64,000 bases of DNA from Dallia pectoralis (taxonomy: Eukaryota; Chordata; Actinopteri; Esociformes; Umbridae), in contig CM055760.1 in the NCBI GenBank assembly GCA_029465975.1, forward strand, positions 3,468,053 through 3,532,052, in the 5' to 3' direction. Positions 13,001-24,699 of this stretch are shown here, piece after piece. The notes beneath the pieces are model-generated. The model was given only the letters and a program-made list of their open reading frames with translations. It was not told the DNA's origin and made no database searches. Positions within the stretch are counted from its first letter, which is position 1. Every line of letters begins with the position of its first letter. The position numbers were made by a program, and so were the translations under genes.

Positions 13001-16000
13001 ATGTTGGGGAGCCGCACCTGAATGTTGGGGAGCCGCACCTGAATGTTGGGGAGCCGCACCTGAATGTTGGGGAGGCGCACCTGAATGTTGGGGAGCCGCA
13101 CCTGAATGCTGGGGAGCCGCATCTGAATGCTGGGGAGCCGCACCTGAATGTTGGGGAGCCGCACCTGAATGTTGGGAGCCGGAATGTTGGGGAGCCGCAC
13201 CTGAATGTTGGGGAGCCGCACCTAAATGTTGGGGAGGCGCACCTGAATTTTGGGGAGCCGCACCTGAATTTTGGGGAGCCGCACCTGAATGTTGGGGAGC
13301 CGCACCTGAATGTTGGGGAGCCGCACCTGAATGTTGGGGAGCCGCACCTGAATGTTGGGGAGCCGCACCTGAATGCTGGGGAGCCGCACCTGAATGCTGG
13401 GGAGCCGCACCTGAATGCTGGGGAGCCGCACCTGAATGTTGGGGAGCCGCACCTGAATGTTGGGGAGCCGCACCTGAATGTTGGGGAGCCGCACCTGAAT
13501 GTTGGGGAGCCGCACCTGAATGTTGGGGAGCCGCACCTGAATGTTGGGGAGCCGCACCTGAATGTTGGGGAGCACTGCTACAAAGGAAAGTCCCCCGCTC
13601 GCTCTGCGGCAACAGAGAGAACTAGTGGTGGCGTCCTAATGGCACAGACTGATGATGAACTCTGTATGAGCCGGGGGACATGTTCAGACTGCGTCTCCGT
13701 AACAGGGACAAAGTCGGAGAACAACCGGCCATGCGGTTGTGCAAAGGACATGGCATCAACGGTTACTGACCCGTGGCCGGGTCACCCGTCCAGGACAAAC
13801 TTAACTGAGGTTAAAATGGACCGGACACGGGCAAAAAATAATAAAAAGGAAAACAGGGAAACGGGGGAGCTGCATTCAACAGGTGAACAACGCAGACCAG
13901 ACAGGAGCCGACTCTGTAAAGCCAAGGCTGCTAAATCCACCCTCAGGAGATCTGCCACCACCATCAAGAAAAAGGACAAAAGAAAAAGAATGGGTGAGAA
14001 AAGGGCACTGTCTTTTTTCTAAATATGTATTAATTAATGTATATATAAATTATAGTAATTCATACCTATGTATTAATTACGTATTAAGAGGTTGACATAT
14101 TGTTAACACCTATTTTATTTACGTCCGATAAAATGAAGGCCAATCTCCTGCTTTCAGGCTGTCTAATGTGTCGGTATAATTTGACTTTGAAGTATTGTTT
14201 GCATAATTCAATAATGAGATGGTCTTCCTCAGCAGGCAAAACGCTTGAGTCTGTGAAGCTGGCTTCAAAGGACCCTGAACACCCAGTTGAACCTGCCTTT
14301 AGGGTAACGTATCGTTGTGTGTGTGTGCTGGTGAAAAGACACCCAGTAGCCAGTTCATTATGTACACCTGTTTATCACTGTATCGAAACCCCCATTATCA
14401 TCAGAATTGCATGAATTTTTCAAGGCATTGATCCTATAAGGTCTTTATTGGGATGATGATTAGTACTGTGCCAGCTACGGAAACTGAACTGGCTGTAATG
14501 TTCAATGTGGCATGTTACGTTATCCTGGACAGGAGAAAGGGTGATCTGGAGTCATGCAGGGACTCACCTGGTCAGATACGCTGTGGAGGTCAACCATTGC
14601 TGAACCCAATTTTCACTAGTCACACAACAGAAACTCGTTAGTGACGGGACAGTCAGACTGTCCAGTGACAGCATGCTCACAGGACCCAGGCTTAAACCAC
14701 GTTGTGCATTCTGAGATGCCTGGCTCATAGGGACCAAGGTTACATTGTAATATTCTAATATGCGAGTGCATACACTGCCAATCTGGTTCCACATGGGAAT
14801 CGAACCCACAACCCACAGTCTGTCCACCCCCTAATATAGCAAACCAAGACCTTGCGGCTCACTGCCTGTAGGACAGCGAGGGTGTATGGGGTGTCTGAGT
14901 TATAATGTGATATCAATATGCAGTAGATATCCGAACATGTATTCTTGTATTACCTAAATAATTAATGTTTCTCTCTATTTATCCATCCAGTTGGTGTGCA
15001 GCAGTCTAGAGGAGCTGAGGGGGCTTATCAGCAAGACAGAGGATGGACTGGACGAGCTGGAGAGCACCAAAAAGACATCCGTTAGTAAAGTAATTCATAA
15101 TTTTTAAGGCTCCAGACGATGACCAAATGGTTGTATTTTGTAAGCTCTCTTTTGGTTTTTGAATTACACGTTTGCTGAATCAGAGCGATATTTGAAAACA
15201 TTTTATGACATAAACAAATGGTAATGTAGAACTTACTATGTTATTAGGCTTATTTTTAGTTTTGACGTCCTGCGTTTGATGGATTTACAGGGAAAGTGGT
15301 ATGTCCGAAGAGAAGCAGTGAAGGATTTGCACATCACTCTCATAAGACTGCTCAATGAACTCTCTCCCTGGGAACCAAAACTGGTCAAGGCTTTCCATAG
15401 AAACAGGTGAGACATTTGCCCGGAACCAGTTGCGTTGTTTTTTTAACTGCCCAGCAAGACCCAATGTAATTTATGTAATATATTCCTGCAGGCTACGTTT
15501 GAAAAAGGATTATGACGACTTCAGGAAGCATCCTGACTATGAGAACTTTGTCAGAGAGGAATGGGTGGCAGAGGATGTGGACAGAGACCCAGGTGACCGA
15601 CTCACTGGGGAGGAGAGTCACCAGGAGCAGGACAAGACAGATCACAGGATCCTGTGGACCGGAGGTAAAGGGGGGTGACTTAGGGGTATTTACATACTAA
15701 AATCAAGTGTGTTTAATCTGCAAGTTCTGCCGTTGTTGTAGGTATTACTGGTTTACCAAGTTAAATAAAATGCACAATAACGTATATAAATACCCTTCAG
15801 GATATCCTTTTAAGTGGTATTCTCTGTGCATTAAAACACGTTTTCTCTTTACAGAGGACTCAGGGCATCTTGGAGTCGATGCATTCAGAGGCAGCTTCAA
15901 CGTGACCAGACGAGAGATTCTGACCTCAAACGAGCATAGACCGTCCACGCGAGGTTTGAAACGTCTGCAGAGTGGTTTAGATGAGGAACTTAGTATCATT

Positions 16001-19000
16001 AAGAGAGGCCGCATTGGGAGCGACGAGATGGCAGCGTCTCCCGGTAAATCGGAAGTGGATAACCATCCCAGGGAATTAAATCTGGCTGCGCGTCAGCTCG
16101 GAGAGCCTCGCACAGTGGGTGCAAATCCTGTGACTGGTTTGCAAAGGCCCTACAAGCCAATTCAGCTACACACGCTGCTGGCTAAAAGTGTTGGGAATAA
16201 AGTGACCTTAATTCATCATAAGCCCGGCTTCAGCCATGTTGGTCAGGCACAAAGCAAGGCATGTGTTTCTTCCACACAAGCTAGCAAACCTCAATCGTCT
16301 GTGGTAAAAAGTTCTGAACAGCAAACCCAACCGCCAACATCAACTACAGCCACATTTACACAAACGCAGGCAGTCAATGCTGCTCCCATACCAAAGAGTC
16401 CCGTACAGGTTGTGTATAAGATGCCAGAAGGCATGGGTCTGGTCCGGAATGATGGAAGCCCTGTGAAAGCCGCAGTACAGCCAGTCCTGGAGCAGAAAAC
16501 AGGGGAAAAGATTATGCAGCGAGTGGTCATCCTGCCTTCTAACTTGCTCAATCAGATGTCTGAGGATAAAACTGTATCCCAGGAAGAGAGAACATCCCAG
16601 GTCCCAGCTTCTATAGGGACCATTCCACTATCAAAATGTTCTGTAGTCACCGTACCGCAAAATCAGGACAGACATATTTCAATACAACAAGTGGGGTCAC
16701 CCTCTTCTACCATCTCCCCAAGGTTGCAGACAACATCTTCAACACCTGGCTATAAGGTTGTCCAGCTTCCTGGTCCAAACGCCACTAGCACTACCCAACA
16801 TGTTATACAGAGTAGATCAGCATCCAACCCCACTCTTGCTGTGTCTAGTGATCCAAATAAACGTCCGGACCCTAAACAAGAGTTGAAGACTGTATGCATC
16901 AGGGACTCTCAGTCCATTCTTGTAACCACTAGAGGAGGGAACACAGGTGTGGTCAAGGTGCAGACATCCAATCAGGGTGCGTCTGGTTCATTACCTGCCA
17001 GCCCTGTCATTACCATCTCCCCTCAGTTTAAAGCCTTTCTGGTGTCTAAGACATCTCCACCCGCTGCCTCGAATCACCCTGTGGTAACCAGCTCTACATT
17101 AACTCAGTCACCTTCACACTTATGGTCTTCAACTGTAAAAAGTTCAACAAATCCACGTAAGTCCCCAATCGCTGCTGGCATTCCAGTGATAGCAGGCTCT
17201 GACGTTGCCGTTAACCAGGGCTGCGTTGTCTCGACTACACATGCGGTTAACACACACCTGCCTGAAAGCAGCGCCACCGTATCTGGAAACGCAGCAGGTG
17301 CAACTCACACGTCTCCGGTCCAGTGTCTCCCCAAACCCGCTCTGAAACGTGTTAGTCCAGATGAGATGTCCCCATTCACAAAGTTCATTCTTGTCTCTTC
17401 CTCCTCGAACCTCACAAACAAAGTCACGTCCACTACCGCTAACTCTGCTTTCCCAGGGCAAAGGGTGGTATTTATCAGCCAATCACCATCACACGGTTGC
17501 ATTCCAAAACCTACCACATCAGTGTCTGGAATCACCACACAGTCTCTGACGACATCGATGCCCAATGAGGCAATAAAGATCGGACTCAATATTGGTCAAG
17601 CTATTTGCAACACTAACTTCGGAGCATTAAACAAGGTTCCGAGTATCAATCTCCTTCCGGGTTCTCAGATGAAGCCACCGCAGCAGCCAAGCGTTAGCCA
17701 GCCAGTTAGTGCACTTGTACGTGCATCCGCCTCAAAGACAACCACATCGTCTCTAGTTGCCAGTACTCCGGCACATTTGCCTTTTTCTACACTGTTGGCT
17801 GGATCTCAACTTCAAGAAAAATCAGCGTCTTCTATAATCAAAGGTTTGATTCCCAGTACCCCACGACTACCTGTGCCGGTCACTAAACCGCTAAGCCCCG
17901 TCAGAACCACTCCTCCGACACCAGCGGCCCATGTTTCTAAGTCTTCGGATTCTGTTGGTTTCGCCGCACATGCTCAGATCTTAAGCACCTCACAGTCGCC
18001 AGCTGCCCTTACATCTAACCAGCAGTCTCCTCCAGTGCGGTCAGCGGCTACTTCTAATCCTGTTTCCGGCAACACAGTGCAACAGAAGATTGTCATCAAC
18101 ACCACTGCTCCGCTTGCCGGCGGCACACAAATACTGCTCAACAATGCCCGTTTTGTTGTTCCTCCTCAAGGTCTTCGGCCTGGCCAGCATGTCCTCATCA
18201 TCTCTAGCCCTGCAGTGCCTGTGGTAGCTCCTTGTCCCAGAGGGGTGAACCCAACCACCGGTGTCCTTCAACAGTCAGTGTTACCTGGCCCAGCCCCACC
18301 AGCGCAGGTCCCCAGGGTGTCTGCACCACTAGGGCCTCAGCAAGCTGCACTTAGATCCCCAACTCTAGAATCACTGTCCACTGCGAGAGTTGGACCCTCT
18401 GTTCCTGTCTCTTTCACTGTCCCTTGTCAAATGGCTGTTGGAGGTCCACTCTTTGCCACCAGCACCGCCACCAACAGTTCTCTACAAGTTTCTCACCAGC
18501 TCCCTGGTCCCGCTGTCGGCCTGGCTAATATGCTGGCAGTGCCACCTTTTCCTCTTCCTAAAAGAATGGCAGGCTTTTCACTCTCTTCCGTTCAGGAAAG
18601 TCTTAGCACAGCTCAAACATTAGGTGTCTCACAGACCCCTGCAAAGCAGCTCCCTTTGCACACAGGATCTGGTGTCAATGGAACTCTCAAAACACAGCGC
18701 TTAGCTCCACCTACAAGGGCGGTCTCCACCCAAATGCAGGCGCTGCCGACTGTAGCTGTACCACCGGTAGGGGGCACTGTCTCCAGGATGCCCACTCTAC
18801 CTCTGGTGGCTGTACCCCCCATCGGGAGTGCCATCAGTAGCAAACAGGCATCTCCTTTGGCGACGGTGCCACGGCCCAACTGCACTGTAATCATGACACC
18901 AGCACAACCCATCAGGACCATAATGTCGCCAGAGGCCATCCGCATGCCCATTGTTGTATCCAAGCCCCTGCAGCACCACACGGTGGGCCTGGGCAAGCCC

Positions 19001-19246
19001 ACACTGCCGCATGTACAGGTACCTGCATTGGCAACACAAACAGCCAACCCTGGTCCTGATAGGGCTGTTTTAAACACGGTTAGAGGCCCCACCACCCACA
19101 CAGGCCTGACAGGTGTGATTAGAACGCCTATGGCTGCATTGATCGTTACACCTAGTGCCACTGGGATAGGGCTACCACTGTCTACCGTTAATACTGGAAG
19201 TCCCTCTGAGCCTACGCCAACAGACAGTAGTGGACCTATCAGCTGA
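10072..19246 (+). CDS. kiaa2026: KIAA2026 orthologue, bromodomain-like protein, 8 coding exons, complete
   Basis: Coding exons: 10072-10781, 11045-11245, 11499-13993, 14236-14303, 14991-15080, 15291-15406, 15492-15664, 15855-19246. All junctions are GT/AG, phases agree, and the sum is 7245 nt (2414 aa). Residues about 129-236 resemble a bromodomain (LSYELQQAYRIFNSFLL; FRLMLENCYRYHG). Exon 3 ends in a lysine-rich segment (KKKDKRKRM), a likely nuclear localisation signal. Exons 5-7 encode the block with EELRGLIS, GKWYVRREAVKDLH, LLNELSPWEPKLVKAF and KKDYDDFRKHPDYE that I know from vertebrate KIAA2026. The last exon is a 1130-residue Ser/Thr/Pro-rich tail. The molecular role of KIAA2026 is not established; a chromatin function is inferred from the bromodomain. 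Without the repeat in exon 3 (residues about 682-995) the length is near 2100 aa, close to the human protein. Confidence 0.93.
12631..13572 (+). repeat. Coding minisatellite in kiaa2026 exon 3 (21-bp unit, about 45 copies)
   Basis: The unit encodes GEPHLNV. Variants are GEAHLNV, GEPHLNA, GEPHLNF and GEAHLSV. One unit is shortened by 6 bp (reading HLNVGSRNVGEP near 13180), also in frame. No unit contains a stop or frameshift. The near-identity of units shows recent expansion and homogenisation. Because 21 is a multiple of three and the unit lacks stops in several frames, the array also gives a 330-codon antisense open frame (AAPQHSG repeats), which is a by-product. Confidence 0.97.
14236..14303 (+). 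CDS. kiaa2026: kiaa2026 exon 4 with NAGNAG tandem acceptor
   Basis: This short exon encodes GKTLESVKLASKDPEHPVEP and on to AFR, and ends at a GT donor (AGG/GTAACG). Its acceptor reads CTCAGCAG, so splicing can occur at 14233 or 14236. Both keep frame and differ by a single alanine. It is flanked by a 242-bp intron upstream and a 687-bp intron downstream that carries a SINE. Confidence 0.8.
14750..14875 (-). mobile_element. tRNA-derived SINE in kiaa2026 intron 4
   Basis: On the minus strand GGGTTCGATTCCC contains a full match to the pol III B box (GGTTCRANNCC). It is followed by CATGTGGAACCAG and GTATGCACTC, which resembles the body of a SINE common in salmonids and relatives. The A box is degraded. 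The edges are approximate; the 3' tail may extend down to about 14640. Confidence 0.55.
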
Positions 19247-19276
19247 AAGACTGAAGTATACATACATTACAGTTGT

Positions 19277-19999
19277 AATAAAGCAAACACATGTTCTCCA
19301 AGCTCTTTGGATAGTCTAGAACATTCTATACATTTTTTAGTAAAAGAAACTGACTGGTTCAGCTGTATTTATACTTTGCACATCTGAGTGTTTTGGTAAA
19401 GCTAGATAAACTCTAGTTTGCTTAAACCTTTATCGCCAGAAATGTAGATGGAAATGTAATTGTTGAGTTTTCTATTGGCGTTGACTTCTCACAAAGTTTA
19501 AAGGTGAATTTTGACTCTTTAGTTTATTCAGAAAACCTTTTCAAGGCCAGTAAAATATTGTAAATTGCTAGGTTCCCAGGGTAAACAAAGTGGATTTAAA
19601 TGTGATTGTAATAATTTTTGAATATAATTCTAAAATTATATGCTTTTCATTTATTTGATTGGTACAACACTTTTTCTTTTAAAAAGTTCATTTGGTTTAT
19701 CAGACTCTTACAACTTTTCTTCTGACGTGCTGCAGTAAGTTTTTCTGATGTATTACCTACTCAAGGCAGGTGTGGGACAATTAACATTGGTAATGTTATT
19801 TTCACTTAGCTATTCTTAAGAATATAGAGAATTTTACAAGATTGAGGTGCAACTTAAATGATTTGTATGTCAACTGTTGAAGCCCAGAAAAACATTTTGA
19901 AGTTACATTTATTTATTTTTACTACCATATAGATTTTTCAAAATATTTAGTGGGTACATTTTCATGGTATAACTATGGACATTTCTGTATGAGAATAAA
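19277..19999 (+). terminator. kiaa2026 3' UTR and polyadenylation signals
   Basis: AATAAA occurs at 19277-19282, only 30 bp after the stop codon, and again at 19994-19999. The distal signal, at the end of an AT-rich 750-bp stretch, is the more likely main site. The convergent mlana 3' end lies a few hundred bases further on. Confidence 0.6.
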
Positions 20000-20830
20000 C
20001 TGCAACTGTCCACAATATTTTCTTTTCTGTTCCCTTCATTTATATGATTTTCATCAATATCTCCAATACATTCTACAAATATGGATTTAGAATTGAAATT
20101 AATAAATTGGGGACAATAATACTACTGTTTTAGAATCCTTTCATAAGTACATAAAAACAAACCAACGACAAAGCATTTATGCTAATTAACTCCAGAAGAA
20201 TTCTAAATGCAGCAATACACATTTTGGTTATCATGGAAATTACTAGTACAGTATTGCAATAATAAATATACTTTTCAGTGATTGAAAGAAAGGTTAGTAA
20301 TTTGCGTAGCCTTCAGAAATAAACGTGTGCAGCTAAATGGTCAAAGAACATATATACCATACTGTATATTATATAAACAAAAAGCTATATATTAATAACT
20401 TCTGTATTACAGTACTAAAGAACCATTTCTACATTTTACAACCCGATGTAAGAGGGTTCTTTACTTGAAAGTAGTTCATTTACAAAGGAGAACCAAGAAT
20501 AGGTTAAATTTAATGAGGATGCTTTCGCTTGTCATAAATACATCCAATACCAACATCAGCTCCCGCTAGCGAAACATCAATAGACATAAGCAGAACCGTT
20601 CAGGATGTTACTGCCACTAGTTTATAGCTTGCAGCTAAAGTTAGCTAAACATTCAATCAAAACAACTGAATGCTGAATTACAGTTAAGATTACCAACTGT
20701 AAACTGTTACTAGAATGGGCACATTTTATGATAGTGAAAAGAGTGCATAACGTAGTACAGAGTTGATGAAAATGAAGACAAACAGAAGGTTATACATTGT
20801 TTTGGTTCTCCCACTGGGGGTGTTGCTTTT
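20000..20830. other. Spacer between the convergent kiaa2026 and mlana genes
   Basis: This is AT-rich, with no exon or clear mobile element. On the minus strand an ATTAAA near 20506-20514 is a possible polyadenylation signal for mlana, about 320 bp after its stop codon. Confidence 0.45.
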
Positions 20831-23800
20831 TCACGGTGAGTAGGGGGGAGGTAGGGTTCCTATTGAGATCTTCTCATACGCAGGAGGAGCATTGGGGAGC
20901 TGAAACACATCAAAACAAATACAACATTTAATAAACGAAAGCGATAAGCCACACTATGATAATAAAAATGCATTCAACCTGCCACTTTATGGGGAAAATG
21001 ACAGTTGTAGCTTGCATATCTTTTTTTACATTATTTTTTTACATTATATATAGGCCAGCTCAGTACAGCTTGGTTTGACTATATCATGTGAGAAGGAAGT
21101 CTCAACATGGTTTTCTTTGAACAAAGAAACGATTGAACCTTTTTTCACATGGAATTATGAATCCAACTCCCAGCCTGTTTAGGTGGATTTACAAATTCCT
21201 GGTCAAAATCTCTTTCTAATAATCTCTTGCTACAACACAGCATATTGCATCAGGCAGCTCACGTACACTTTTCTCACTCAAGGAATGCATGATTTTCTCA
21301 ACTATAGGTCAGTCATTTCTTCCTGTTGTTCCACATGGTTAGAAGAATGCAGTGTTATAAGAGAATGATCATGCCTCGAAGTTGTTCTCATCGTTGCCCT
21401 CCAGCGAGTTACTGCCCACGTCTGTGTCATGAGTTTGAAGCCTGATTTCACCACCATCCCATAAACAGAAACTCTTTAGTTCTCTTTGTTTACAGATTTT
21501 AACCCCCAGCTGTGTTCACACATGTAGATGTATAATGATATTTTCTTCTAAATGATTGGCTTAGAAGCCAACCAAATGGCGACGTCAGAATCAGGCCTCA
21601 CCCGAACATCTAATGAAATTATTTATACAAAAAGAAATAACGAGTTCTAGTTGTTGCCCTCCAAGTACAGAGAGTCTGAGTCTTTTACCACAGGTCGGAG
21701 TTCAGTGAGGGCCATCTTGTTTTCCCCTGCAGCACCTCTCTCGCCGAACTGTCCTCCACTAAATCCTGACGGAGACGCCGATCTTGGGTTCTAAGAGATG
21801 ACAAAACAACAACATTTGTTAGGGGATTAGGAGGGATGAACTCGATTGAACAGAAACTGCCTTTTTGTTATTGCCTATTGTATTATTTTATGCCATAGAC
21901 AAAAAAGAAATGCGGAAAAGACTGTACAAAAAAGGTTTCTAGATCCCTACATTGACCATACCAACAAGTTGCACAAACATGTAATCAGTGCACTAAAACT
22001 GGTGGTAATAATTAAAAAAACAGAATGTCCTTAACTGTTCAAATGTGTGGTATCGTATCCTGCCATGATCCAATGAGCTCGTTGAGATTTAACAAAGATT
22101 GTTGATGTCGTTACTCTAGGAGAAGTTAAAGAACCATCACAAAGCAATTTGATGGAAATCGATCTAGCATGCGGAGGTACCTATGGGCTTCACTTGAAAC
22201 GATCAGTGTCAAAGTGCAGGGGTTAACTGTCAGAAAGGGACTTTCAAAACTTGGCCTAAATTGAAAGTCAGGATGAAGAATTCCTCGGCTCTCAAAATAA
22301 TTGTTGAAATATATAACCAAAATTTGACACACAACACCTGACTGAACCACAAGACTACTGGACCAATGTACTCTCGACTGACATGTCAAAGCTGAGGAAT
22401 TTAGATACAATTAAAAATGTCAAAAATCTGTGAAAACATAACACATTGTTAAGCAAAGGACCTCAGACTAATCATAAAGTATATTGGGTCAGTCATTACA
22501 TTTTGGAGACTGGCTAGTAATTGTCATTATATTTTCATATATATATATATTTTCTGTAGTTAATTTTTTTATTGACAGGACAGTTAGTAGAGACTCAGGT
22601 ATGTGGAGGAAGGCGGAGAGGTGCACAGACAGCCAGGTGAGCCAAAAATCCAACATACAACACCAGGGGGCGTAAGAGGTCTAAAATGAACAGTTTAAAC
22701 TGCTTCAGCAGAATCCAGCACATGAATCCAGCACATGAATCCAGCACATGAATCCAGCACATGAATCCAGCACATGAATCCAGCACATGAATCCAGCACA
22801 TGAATCCAGCACATGAATCCAGCACATGAATCCAGCACATGAATCCAGCACATGAATCCAGCACATGAATCCAGCACATGAATCCAGCACATGAATCCAG
22901 CACATGGAGCACACAAGTTTGGCCAGAGCCCAAAAGTAGAACATTTTAAGGAATAAATTGGTAGAGCAGTCTGTCAGGATATTGTAGCAAAAATAAAACA
23001 TTGGTTATCCACTTCTTGATAAACAATTTCAGAGGCAATGTCAAGCGACCCGCTGGGAGCCAAGACAAATGCACCAGATTTCTTGAATGGTAAACCATGA
23101 ATTTCACATTGTACAAAGAAGATTATGAGGTAATCTGACAAAAGATGCATTTAAACTGAAACATTATTCAGAGTGGCCTGGTACTTGGGAGAAGACTCCT
23201 GAGCCTGTTGGCAGTTGAGGCAAAAATACATTTTGGTGCAAAAAGACATTTGCTTACAATTGGGTGAAACTAAATTGGAACATGAAGAAAAAGAAGCCCA
23301 GTACATTAAAACATATCTAAAATAGATTTTATAAAATCCAAGGCTATAGAGCACACTTGCATAAAAAATGTCTTTCCTGACTAAATGAGGATATATGTCC
23401 ATATATCTAGAGATTATTTACCCGTTTTAAAGTATAAACCTTATTTTCTTTGAATATTGCTATAGACATATTGTCATGTCAAGTTACGATAAGTGCTATA
23501 GACATTTCTTACCTTGATCTTTTTGTACCCACTTCTCTGCCTGAAGTACCAGCATCCAAGGATAAGAAGAGCTGCGAGAATCACAACCAACAGCGCTATG
23601 CCTGCTGCCCTGTGGCAACACACAAATACGACATTAAATATGACATTAAATAAATTTAGTTAACAAACGTTTACAGTGTGATATTCTGACGACTCCTATT
23701 GATAATCCACATATAAAACTCTTTGGAAGTCAATTTGTATTTTTTGTTTCCAATAGAACTTTTAAATTTACATATGTAGGTATCCAATATTTTTTGTTAT

Positions 23801-24225
23801 ATATATATATATTTTATTTTTTTGTTAATTACTATAATAATATTTGTGTTTTCTGACTCTTTTATACCATTAAATACCGCTTTACATTTAGGCAGCCTAC
23901 TAAGCCATATTTCGGGTTTACAGTCCTCTTTTATTTCGATTTTCAGTGAATTGGTTCAACAGCATTTGCGCTCTTTACTTAGGCTGGATGTAAAGTTTGA
24001 TTGTATATGAAAATATTTTACATTCATAATAATAGGACGCCTGATATGGTTCCCTACTTTACATTACATTTACATTAGAATATATGGGGGTCAATTAGAA
24101 ATGTCCTTGTGCATTGTATGATATATCCAATAAGTTATTTTTGGTTTTAAATCCACTCACTCTTCGGCCCTGACATAGGATCCACCTCTGCTTGCAAAAT
24201 AAACGTTGAAGTTCCCACGAGGCAT
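20831..24225 (-). CDS. mlana: Melan-A (MART-1) orthologue, 4 coding exons, complete
   Basis: Coding exons on the minus strand: 24161-24225, 23513-23609, 21689-21790, 20831-20899. The sum is 333 nt (110 aa; the human protein is 118). The protein starts MPRGNFNVYF. Exon 2 carries EEAAGIALLVVILAAL and GCWYFRQRSGYK, aligning with the single transmembrane segment and basic stop-transfer of human Melan-A (EEAAGIGILTVILG, GCWYCRRRNGY). Exon 4 encodes LPNAPPAYEK and LPPPYSP, matching the human C-terminus with both PPxY motifs (WW-domain ligands). Melan-A is a melanosome and Golgi membrane protein needed for Pmel maturation in pigment cells. A non-coding 5' exon is likely at 24545 to about 24655 (donor CTAG/GTAAGG), spliced to an acceptor that opens the first coding exon at 24252. 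Confidence 0.92.
22711..22905. repeat. 13-bp minisatellite in mlana intron 2
   Basis: About 15 near-perfect copies of ATGAATCCAGCAC in head-to-tail order. It lies between mlana exons 2 and 3. The unit length is not a multiple of three, and the hydrophobic Cys/Trp open frames read from the antisense strand in all three frames are a by-product. Confidence 0.95.
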
Positions 24226-24544
24226 GCTCTTTCCATCCACAGACCTTCACACCTGAATTGTTGGAAAAATGCATTAAATGCTTATTCCAACATTAATGGC
24301 TTAACATGGAATAATATCAATCCACAGGTCAAGTATAAATTGATACACAGATTGAATTCATTTTCACCGACAACATATATTCTCTAAGGCTAAATATCAC
24401 GTTATTGCAATAGGCAGTGTATCCTGTGCATAACAAACATAAGTGCCAATATTTAAATCAAATATGGTCATAGTTGGAATGAAAAACGATGTTGATCTGT
24501 TTGCCAATGACATGTGTTTATATAAAAAAGAAACACCACCTTAC

Positions 24545-24660
24545 CTAGATAATTAGACTGCTCAGTCTGAATTGCTTTCCTGTGCTGTTTTACTTCTCTA
24601 TGCTGAAATCTCAGACTTTCAGAACTGTGAGCAGTGAAAATATATTCTCATGACGGTCAC
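24545..24660 (-). other. Probable mlana non-coding 5' exon
   Basis: On the minus strand the segment ends CTAG/GTAAGG, a good donor. The next acceptor is TTCAG at 24253-24257, opening the exon that carries the start codon. A TATA-like TTTAAG lies near 24675. The 5' end is a guess from that position. Confidence 0.45.
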
Positions 24661-24699
24661 GGGTTCTGCTGCTCATACTTAAAGCCATTGAACTGGACT

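Noticed and set aside
12620..13612. Antisense 330-codon open frame of AAPQHSG repeats, and two more antisense frames, over the kiaa2026 array
   Set aside because: They follow automatically from a stop-free 21-bp unit repeated in tandem; there is no start context, splice structure or homology.
14782..14822. Possible tRNA gene on the minus strand
   Set aside because: Only the B box is intact; no cloverleaf or matching A box could be built, and the flanks read as a SINE.
22595..23001. Antisense hydrophobic Cys/Trp-rich repeat proteins (CAGFMCWIHVLDS)
   Set aside because: The 13-bp unit gives the same peptide in all three frames; this is an intronic minisatellite, not a gene.
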